A stretch of DNA of 64,000 nucleotides. Origin: Planosporangium mesophilum (GTDB taxonomy: Bacteria; Actinomycetota; Actinomycetes; Mycobacteriales; Micromonosporaceae). This document shows positions 59,194-64,000 of the stretch, in pieces. The notes under the pieces are model-generated. The model searched no databases. It saw nothing but the letters and a program-made list of their open reading frames with translations, and was not told where the DNA came from. The position numbers were made by a program, and so were the translations under genes. The DNA is taken from positions 62,001 to 126,000 of the forward strand of contig NZ_BOON01000031.1 in the NCBI RefSeq assembly GCF_016863255.1, read 5' to 3'. The first letter of the stretch is position 1. Each line of letters opens with the position of its first letter.

Positions 59194-59575
59194 CCGAACT
59201 CACCTCCTCGCGCGGCGTACCGCTCGCGCCCGGCGTGCCGTTCTCGGCCACCGTGATGGACTCGAGCACCAGCTCGTCGCCACCGATCAGCTCGGTCCCT
59301 GACGCGCCGCAGGCCGGGCAGAGGGCCACCGGCTCGGCGGTCTCGTCCTGCCAGCCACAGGCCGGGCAGGCGGCCCGCGCCGGTACGGTGACCAGCTCCA
59401 CCGCCGCGCCCTCGGCTACCGTCCCCGCCGACACGAGCGCGAACGCCTGCTCCAGCGACGGCTCCACCACGCGGTGCAGGACACCGATGCGCATCCGGAC
59501 TGCGGTCACCCGGCGCCCGGCGGCCCGCCGCTCGATGGCCTCGACGAACGGCTCACAGAGGCCGATCTCATGCAT
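59171..59575 (-). CDS. hypA: Nickel-insertion protein HypA
   Basis: 134 residues. Starts MHEIGLCEPFVEAI (His2-Glu3 nickel site). The zinc site is CPACG followed by CPACG. A C-terminal extension of about 20 residues rich in Gly/Pro/Ser/Glu reaches into hypC. Delivers Ni2+ to the large subunit, normally with HypB, which is not in the window. 4 bp after the second tiny membrane protein gene. Confidence 0.93.
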   Translation of the reverse strand: MHEIGLCEPFVEAIERRAAGRRVTAVRMRIGVLHRVVEPSLEQAFALVSAGTVAEGAAVELVTVPARAACPACGWQDETAEPVALCPACGASGTELIGGDELVLESITVAENGTPGASGTPREEVSSDVSGDSR

Positions 59576-59579
59576 GCGA

Positions 59580-59687
59580 TCACATCCTGCGGATGCGCAG
59601 GTAACGGTTGATGTCGGGGAGGCTCACGATCAGGAAGGCCGCCACGATCACCACCACCACCGCGATCAGCCACAACCACCAGGTCAT
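59580..59687 (-). CDS. Tiny membrane protein (35 aa) in the hydrogenase operon, copy 2
   Basis: 35 residues. One membrane helix WLWLIAVVVVIVAAFLIV, then SLPDINRYLRIRRM at the C-terminus. GGAG lies six bases before the ATG at 59687. 10 bp after copy 1 and 4 bp before hypA. Shares the SLPD-(I/L)-x-RYL-(K/R)-IR ending with copy 1; I recall small actinobacterial proteins with this tail as DUF6893. Function unknown. Too short for most gene finders. Confidence 0.75.
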   Translation of the reverse strand: MTWWLWLIAVVVVIVAAFLIVSLPDINRYLRIRRM

Positions 59688-59697
59688 CGTCGTCTCC

Positions 59698-59802
59698 TCA
59701 CATCATCCGAATCTTCAGGTAGCGCGCGAGGTCGGGAAGCGACTGCACCACGACCACGGCGACACCGACGACCAGTAACGGGACCATCACTCGCCGTATC
59801 AT
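59698..59802 (-). CDS. Tiny membrane protein (34 aa) in the hydrogenase operon, copy 1
   Basis: 34 residues. MIRRVM followed by a hydrophobic helix (about 7-19) and SLPDLARYLKIRMM. Starts 6 bp after the protease stop; GAGAGGG lies about a dozen bases before the ATG, inside the end of the protease gene. Paralogue of copy 2, probably by tandem duplication. A single N-in or N-out helix with a basic amphipathic tail could tether the hydrogenase or its maturation proteins to the membrane; that is inference. Confidence 0.75.
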   Translation of the reverse strand: MIRRVMVPLLVVGVAVVVVQSLPDLARYLKIRMM

Positions 59803-59808
59803 CGGCGC

Positions 59809-60294
59809 TCACACCCTCTCCGTTTCGTTGGCTACCAGGTCCAGTACGGTCCGGACCGCGTTGTCCACGGCCGCCTCGACCGGCGCGGACAGCCCGATCC
59901 GGTCGGTCATGTCGGCCGGCTCGCACCCCACGATCAGGACCCGGTCGAGGGTGCCGCCGAGCGTGTGGACCAGCGCGAGCACGGTGTCCGGGGTCATGTC
60001 GTGCGCGTCCATCGCCGGGCCGCCGCTGTCGGGGACCGCGGTCACGTCGGGTTCGAAGACGTACACCGTGCCGGGCGGCTCGCCGCGCGAGAGCGCGTCG
60101 ACGAGAATGACCGTCTCGTACCCGTCGAGCAGTTCGTACGCGAGGTGCACGCCGCGGATGCCGTAGTCGGCGACCTTGACGCCGGGCGGCAGTTCGGTGC
60201 CGAGCAGGCGGCGGACCACCTCCACCCCGAAGCCGTCGTCGCCCAGGAAGACGTTGCCGATCCCCGCCACCAGCCACCGGGCCCGCTCGGTCAT
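59809..60294 (-). CDS. Hydrogenase maturation protease (HyaD/HycI/HupD type)
   Basis: 161 residues. LVAGIGNVFLGDDGFGVEVVRRL (nickel-binding Asp/Glu region), VADYGIRGVHLAYELLDGYETVILVDAL and a conserved His in MDAHDMTPDTVLALVHTLGG, all typical of NiFe endopeptidases. Removes the C-terminal peptide of the large subunit after Ni insertion. Overlaps the 440-residue protein gene by 4 bp. Confidence 0.93.
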   Translation of the reverse strand: MTERARWLVAGIGNVFLGDDGFGVEVVRRLLGTELPPGVKVADYGIRGVHLAYELLDGYETVILVDALSRGEPPGTVYVFEPDVTAVPDSGGPAMDAHDMTPDTVLALVHTLGGTLDRVLIVGCEPADMTDRIGLSAPVEAAVDNAVRTVLDLVANETERV

Positions 60295-61613
60295 GACGCC
60301 TCCTCCACGAGCTCGACCTCGCCGGGGGCGAAGTACAGGAACCGGCCGACCGAACGGTTCAGCTCCGCGGCCGGATCGTCGTCGAGCGTCACCGCGAGAT
60401 GGGTCGAGCCGTCGACGTCGAACAGCACCGCCTCGACCGTGGCGGTACGGTCCTGCAGGAACATGTCCTGGGCGTCCGCCCGGCCCATCGGATGCAGCCG
60501 GACCCGGCTGCCCCGCCGCGCCAACCCGCCGGGGACCGGGACGCTGTCGGTCTCCGGGTTGACCGAGCGGTCCGCGCCCGGGTCCCACCACGGCTGCGGG
60601 TCCGCCTTGCCGCCGTTGCCACCGTTCGACCCCGGCATCTCGGCCACCTCCTCGTCGCCGGTGGGCTCCCGCATCTCGGGCACACCGTCGTCACCGGTGA
60701 CCCGGCGCAGGTACCGCACCGCGCCATGAAGGCGCTCCAGTACCTCCCCCGGCATGTTGTCGGCACGGTCCACAATGGCCGCCGCGCGCGGGTCGGTCTC
60801 CCGCGCCTCCCGCTTCTCCTCGTCGGTCAGCGTCATCGTGCGCAGCGTCAGCAGCTCGTCGATCTCGGTGCCGTCGTAGAAGTCCCCCGTGCTCTCCGGG
60901 GCGATCTCCGGGTGGTCGTACAGGATGATCGGCGAAGACAACATCACGTCACGCCGGCCCTCGCCGACCAGTACCGGCCAGGTGTGCTCGTTCCGGCACG
61001 ACGCGACCGCGTCTTGCGCCCACTCCGGCGGTTCGAGCAGCGAGACGAACTGGCCGGACCGCACCGACAGCAGCGCATGGGTACTGATCAGCGCGAACGG
61101 GAGCATCTCGGCGCGCGGCGCGTCCGGGTCGTGGTCGGCGGCCGTGTGGTTCTCCACCTGGATCCGCACCCGCAGCAGCCCGTACGGCCCCTCGATCGGG
61201 GTCGTGGCGATCCGGATGACGCCGGAGAGCCGCGAGCGACGGCGTACCACGTCACCCTCGGTCTCCGAGCCGCCGGGGATGGCGAATCCGGTCGTCTGCT
61301 CGTCGGCGCCCGGCTTGAGGACGGCGGTCGCGGTCACCTCCTGCACCACGCCCTCGTCCCAGACGGGCGGGCCCTCCCGCCGCTGGATCTGCAGGAAGCG
61401 TACGGTCACGGTCAGCTCGGGATCGGTGTCGTCCGGTTCGACCAGGCACTCGGTCCGGGAGAACCACGGCTCGCTCCCGGCGGCACCGCGCGGGGCGAGT
61501 ACCCCGAACTGCCAGCGCACCTGGTTCTTCGCCGCCGAGGCGCGGTACGGGTACAGCACGTACCCCTCGAACAGCACGGTGTCGGCGACCTGCCGGGCCA
61601 ACTCCAGGCTCAC
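60291..61613 (-). CDS. Hydrogenase-cluster protein of unknown function (440 aa)
   Basis: 440 residues, no membrane segment. The N-terminal part (about 1-280) is beta-rich: VLFEGYVLYPYRASAAKNQVRWQFGVLAP, TECLVEPDDTDPELTVTVRFLQ, VRIQVENHTA and LISTHALLSV. A Gly/Asn-rich linker (about 325-350) precedes a small C-terminal beta domain (RRGSRVRLHPMGRADAQDMFLQDRTATVEAVLFDVDG...HLAVTLDDDP) that recalls an OB-like or HypC-like module. I believe homologues accompany actinobacterial hydrogenases, but I do not know a function. Start and stop overlap both neighbours, so it is a core operon member. Confidence 0.8.
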   Translation of the reverse strand: MSLELARQVADTVLFEGYVLYPYRASAAKNQVRWQFGVLAPRGAAGSEPWFSRTECLVEPDDTDPELTVTVRFLQIQRREGPPVWDEGVVQEVTATAVLKPGADEQTTGFAIPGGSETEGDVVRRRSRLSGVIRIATTPIEGPYGLLRVRIQVENHTAADHDPDAPRAEMLPFALISTHALLSVRSGQFVSLLEPPEWAQDAVASCRNEHTWPVLVGEGRRDVMLSSPIILYDHPEIAPESTGDFYDGTEIDELLTLRTMTLTDEEKREARETDPRAAAIVDRADNMPGEVLERLHGAVRYLRRVTGDDGVPEMREPTGDEEVAEMPGSNGGNGGKADPQPWWDPGADRSVNPETDSVPVPGGLARRGSRVRLHPMGRADAQDMFLQDRTATVEAVLFDVDGSTHLAVTLDDDPAAELNRSVGRFLYFAPGEVELVEEAS

Positions 61614-62251
61614 CTCACCACCTCCCCGGCCTCGGCCAGCAGCACCTGCAGCGTCTCCTCCCAGGTGGCGAGGGTCCGCTCGGACTTGAACCTGGCCAGC
61701 GCCGCGAGCGTGTCACGGTGCAGCCGCAGCCAGGCGCTGTTCGGGAAGTGGTAGTCCATGGTTTCGCGCCAGACCCGTACCGGCAGCCGGTAGTTGCACT
61801 CCTTGTGCCACGGCACCTGCTCCACCTGCATGCCGGCCGGCCCCTGCAGGAAGACCGTGCCGCTGAACAGGAGCAGCAGCGGGACGTCGCCGCCTGCGAG
61901 CGCGTCGAAGTACCGCGTGGAGGCGACCTCGAGGTCGTAGCTGCACGGCACCGGCAGCTCGATCTCGATGCTGTTGCGGAACGCCGGCACCAGGGCCGAC
62001 ACGGTCGCGAACTGGAGTGGCTTGAGGGTGTCGCCCCACCGGTCGGGGGTGCCGAAGAGGTCGTTCAGCCGCTCGGCCTCCCCCTCGTCGTACGTGCGCC
62101 GAACGGGTTGGATGCGCATCTGGCAGCGCAGCCCGATGGCGCCGACCTGAGCACCGGTGGTCTCGGCCACCCGCAGCACGAGGGTCAGGATCGGTGCGGC
62201 CGCGTACCGCTCGGCACGGGAATCGATGCAGTCGAAGACGAGCTCCCCCAT
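61610..62251 (-). CDS. DUF6084-type hydrogenase-cluster protein
   Basis: 213 residues, soluble. Begins near ELVFDCIDSRAERYAAAPILTLVLRVAETTG, with RYDxGEAERLNDLFGTPDRWGDTLKPLQF-like RTYDEGEAERLNDLFG, a beta-rich middle (IEIELPVPCSYDLEV) and a C-terminal helical region with HKECNYRLPVRVWRETMDYHFPNSAWLRL. The assignment to DUF6084 is from memory of proteins in actinobacterial hydrogenase loci. One base after the DUF5947-type gene; overlaps the 440-residue protein gene by 4 bp. Confidence 0.75.
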   Translation of the reverse strand: MGELVFDCIDSRAERYAAAPILTLVLRVAETTGAQVGAIGLRCQMRIQPVRRTYDEGEAERLNDLFGTPDRWGDTLKPLQFATVSALVPAFRNSIEIELPVPCSYDLEVASTRYFDALAGGDVPLLLLFSGTVFLQGPAGMQVEQVPWHKECNYRLPVRVWRETMDYHFPNSAWLRLHRDTLAALARFKSERTLATWEETLQVLLAEAGEVVR

Positions 62252-62252
62252 G

Positions 62253-62888
62253 TCAGGCCTCGTCCCCGGCCGGCCGGGCGTCCTCGGCTCGCTCGACCAC
62301 CCGGTCGAAGAAGGCGTCGACCTCGCGCCACACGTCCTCGCCGCCGTCGAAACCGCGCCAGTTCATGCGCATCCGGCCCACCAGCTCGTAGCAGGCGTCG
62401 ATGGGTACGAGGTAACCCTCGAAGCGGTCGCCGGCGCGGCGCAGCACGACCGCCTCGACGTCGGGGGCGAGGTCGGCGACGCTCGCGTTGGCCGCCAGGA
62501 TCTCCGACCAGGCCTCGGTCGGCAGCATCGACTCGGTCGCCCCCGCCGGGCCGGGGTAGAAGGCGACGTGACGATCCTGCTCGGCGTTGCGGAACACGAA
62601 GATCAGGTTCACTGGGACACCAAGCTCGTCCCACTGCGCCGGGGTCATCCGGAACTCCGGGTCGTACCGGTACCGGTCCGGGATGGCGCGGTACCTGTTC
62701 TGGGCCGCGCCATCCCGGGTGAACAGCAGGTAGCACGCCCGGCAGGCGCACATCACGGTGCGGCCCTTCAGGTCGGCCACGTGCGAGTGGTCCGGACCGA
62801 GCGGCTCGGCGCACATCTCGCACCGCTCGCCGGGGACCACCTTGGCGCGCGTGCCCTCGATGAATCGCCGCAGCCCCGGAGCTGTCAT
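62253..62888 (-). CDS. DUF5947-type protein with cysteine-rich metal site
   Basis: 211 residues from the ATG at 62888 (ATGA overlap). Near the N-terminus CEMC (Cys23, Cys26) and CACRAC (Cys47, Cys49, Cys52) flank a H-x-H (34-36), a compact zinc- or iron-binding module; LLFTRDGAAQNRYRAIPDRY follows. The rest is a mixed alpha/beta domain with LIFVFRNAEQDRHVAFYPGPAG. I associate this with DUF5947 proteins next to NiFe hydrogenases; function unknown, possibly metal or redox. Confidence 0.77.
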   Translation of the reverse strand: MTAPGLRRFIEGTRAKVVPGERCEMCAEPLGPDHSHVADLKGRTVMCACRACYLLFTRDGAAQNRYRAIPDRYRYDPEFRMTPAQWDELGVPVNLIFVFRNAEQDRHVAFYPGPAGATESMLPTEAWSEILAANASVADLAPDVEAVVLRRAGDRFEGYLVPIDACYELVGRMRMNWRGFDGGEDVWREVDAFFDRVVERAEDARPAGDEA

Positions 62889-63772
62889 GAGGCCACCTCG
62901 ACCGGCAGCGCGATGCGGACCGCGCCGCCAGCGTCCTCCAGCAGCGGGAGCGGCTCGAGGTGTGCGCCGTCCTCGCCGCGTCCGGCGAGCCGGACGTCGT
63001 ACCGCACACCGCAGCCGCCGCAGGAGAGCCAGGTGCCGGTCAGCGTGCCATCCACAAGGGACATCCCGCAGCCGGGGCAGGCGTCCCGGTACGCGACGAG
63101 CCTGCCGTCGGCGCGGCACACCGCGACCCGCTGCCCGCCGAGCGTCACCAGGCGCACCGACCCGGATTCGAGCGTGGACAGCGACGACACCTCCTGCCAC
63201 TCCCCGGTGGCGTCAGCCGGGTTCGTACGCTGGCGCAGCGACTCGACGGGAATGAGCCGCGGCCCCGGAGCGGGCGGCGCCGCCACCCCCTCGGCATCGA
63301 CGCGGAGCACCTCGGGCGCCGCCTCCAGGATCGCCCGCTCGATGGCCAGCTTCACGGTCATCGCCGAGGAGGGGCAGCCGTCGCAGCTGCCCTCCAGCCG
63401 CAGCCGCACCACCCCGTCGTCGTCGATTCCGAGAAGCTCCACGCCGCCGGCGTGCGAACCGAGGTACGGGCGGACCCCGTCGAGGGCGCGCTGCACCCGC
63501 TCGGCCACGCCGAGCGGGTGCAGCCCGTGCAGGATCAGCAGGCTGGCGACGAGGTCGTCGGCGGCGAACCTGTCGGCCAGGGCGGCGCTGTCCTCGCTCG
63601 CCGCGACGATCTCGACGATGCGGGACAGCCCCTCCCCGTACACGTCCACCAGCAGGCTCACCAGTTCCTCGGCCCGCTCGCTCACCCGCGCGTCGGCCTC
63701 CTCGCCGAGTTCGGCGAGGAGTTGCTCGACGCGGGCACCGGCCTTCCGGACATCCGGTGTAGTCGTGGTCAT
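62885..63772 (-). CDS. NifU C-terminal domain fused to a Rieske-like domain with all-cysteine ligands
   Basis: 295 residues from the ATG at 63772. Residues 1-90 helical. A NifU/Nfu domain (about 90-160) has RPYLGSHAGGVELLGIDDDG and CDGC (130-133). A Rieske-like beta domain (about 190-290) has CPGC (232-235) and CGGC (251-254) exactly where Rieske proteins have C-x-H and C-x-x-H. Four cysteines would bind iron or zinc like a rubredoxin, or an all-Cys [2Fe-2S] cluster. First gene after the large subunit, 4 bp away. May build or relay clusters for the hydrogenase. Confidence 0.83.
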   Translation of the reverse strand: MTTTTPDVRKAGARVEQLLAELGEEADARVSERAEELVSLLVDVYGEGLSRIVEIVAASEDSAALADRFAADDLVASLLILHGLHPLGVAERVQRALDGVRPYLGSHAGGVELLGIDDDGVVRLRLEGSCDGCPSSAMTVKLAIERAILEAAPEVLRVDAEGVAAPPAPGPRLIPVESLRQRTNPADATGEWQEVSSLSTLESGSVRLVTLGGQRVAVCRADGRLVAYRDACPGCGMSLVDGTLTGTWLSCGGCGVRYDVRLAGRGEDGAHLEPLPLLEDAGGAVRIALPVEVAS

Positions 63773-63776
63773 GCGT

Positions 63777-64000
63777 TCACGCCGAACCGGTGAACGCCGT
63801 CGGGGTGTGCAGTTTCTGGAGCGTCTTGCCGTTGCCGAGGTACATGTGCACGCCACAGGGCAGGCACGGGTCGAAGCTGCGCACGGCCCGCATGATGTCG
63901 ATGCCCTTGAAGTTGTCCGGCGGGTTCTCCTCGAAGATCGGCGTGTTCTGCACGGCGTCCTCGTACGGGCCGGGCGTGCCGTACGAGTCGCGCACGCTGC
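63777..64000 (-). CDS. [NiFe]-hydrogenase large subunit (C-terminal part, cut by window end)
   Basis: The frame is open through the right edge; only the last 74 residues are visible. RDSYGTPGPYEDAVQNTP and FDPCLPCGVHMYLGNGK contain the L2 motif D-P-C-x-x-C-x-x-H that holds the Ni-Fe centre through two cysteines. After the histidine a 22-residue tail (MYLGNGK to the final FTGSA) should be removed by the maturation protease encoded at 59809-60294. CLPCGVH suggests a group 1 uptake enzyme, likely group 1h, but this needs the full sequence. The promoter and small subunit lie outside the window. Confidence 0.93.
   Translation of the reverse strand, partial: SVRDSYGTPGPYEDAVQNTPIFEENPPDNFKGIDIMRAVRSFDPCLPCGVHMYLGNGKTLQKLHTPTAFTGSA

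Noticed and set aside
1-64000. Integrated mobile element, prophage or biosynthetic gene cluster
   Set aside because: No transposase, integrase, tRNA with flanking direct repeat, phage structural gene, or polyketide/peptide synthase gene was found. Strand switches occur at operon borders with terminators.

Overview
The window is very GC-rich (well above 65 percent by eye), has many GTG starts with GGAGG-type ribosome binding sites, and carries long perfect stem-loop terminators without T-tracts. Its gene content is LutABC, a GH6-CBM2 cellulase with a CebR-type operator, an ECF sigma/anti-sigma pair with a secreted lipoprotein, an M1 peptidase, and an actinobacterial-type [NiFe]-hydrogenase cluster. 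This points to a filamentous actinomycete, most likely Micromonosporaceae-like (Actinoplanes/Micromonospora group); that placement is inference. No rRNA, tRNA, CRISPR array, insertion sequence or prophage was recognised. It looks like ordinary chromosome made of small metabolic operons.

Layout. 1-6 kb: end of a branched-chain-type ABC binding protein, an MBL-fold hydrolase, a GntR regulator, a secreted TIM-barrel-like protein, cyanase, a DUF2203 protein and a LysE exporter. 6-10 kb: an AGPS-like flavoprotein divergent from a TetR-glpD pair across 17 bp that hold a palindrome. 10-16 kb: an MFS symporter, a membrane-anchored ferredoxin, a STAS protein, then an FAD reductase / ferric-reductase-ferredoxin fusion / DUF4142 operon. 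16-21 kb: ECF sigma factor, anti-sigma factor and divergent lipoprotein, a CAP-domain protein and a secreted M1 peptidase. 21-35 kb: ROK and DeoR regulators, a five-gene Opp-type ABC system, two BadF/BadG-type kinases, a C39-like peptidase, D-aminopeptidase DppA and an M20 peptidase. Together these look like salvage of cell-wall peptides and amino sugars. 35-40.7 kb: frdABCD, then an operon with an unusual NRAMP-like carrier and two PRC-barrel proteins. 40.7-45 kb: a GntR regulator with lutABC, and a SUMF1-domain protein. 45-51 kb: a NitT/TauT-type ABC system with an embedded methyltransferase, a flavodoxin-like protein, and an IclR / DUF59 / amidohydrolase locus. 51-54 kb: the cellulase and a VanX-like dipeptidase.

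53.9-64 kb is the hydrogenase region. hypF is on the plus strand. On the minus strand, transcribed from the right, a tightly coupled operon runs: hydrogenase large subunit (C-terminus only, cut by the window end), NifU/Rieske-like fusion, DUF5947-type protein, DUF6084-type protein, a 440-residue unknown, maturation protease, two tiny membrane proteins of 34 and 35 residues, hypA, hypC, hypD, hypE and a small acidic disordered protein. No hypB lies in the window. The C-terminal motif of the large subunit and the accessory set suggest a group 1 uptake enzyme, probably the atmospheric-H2-oxidising group 1h, but the rest of the subunit is needed to decide.

The most interesting material is the unexplained hydrogenase accessory set (tiny membrane proteins and a Rieske-like domain whose histidine ligands are cysteines), the NRAMP-like carrier with altered metal ligands, the putative muropeptide salvage cluster with one kinase that has lost its phosphate loop, and a recurring pattern of short tandem duplications at gene edges and linkers.
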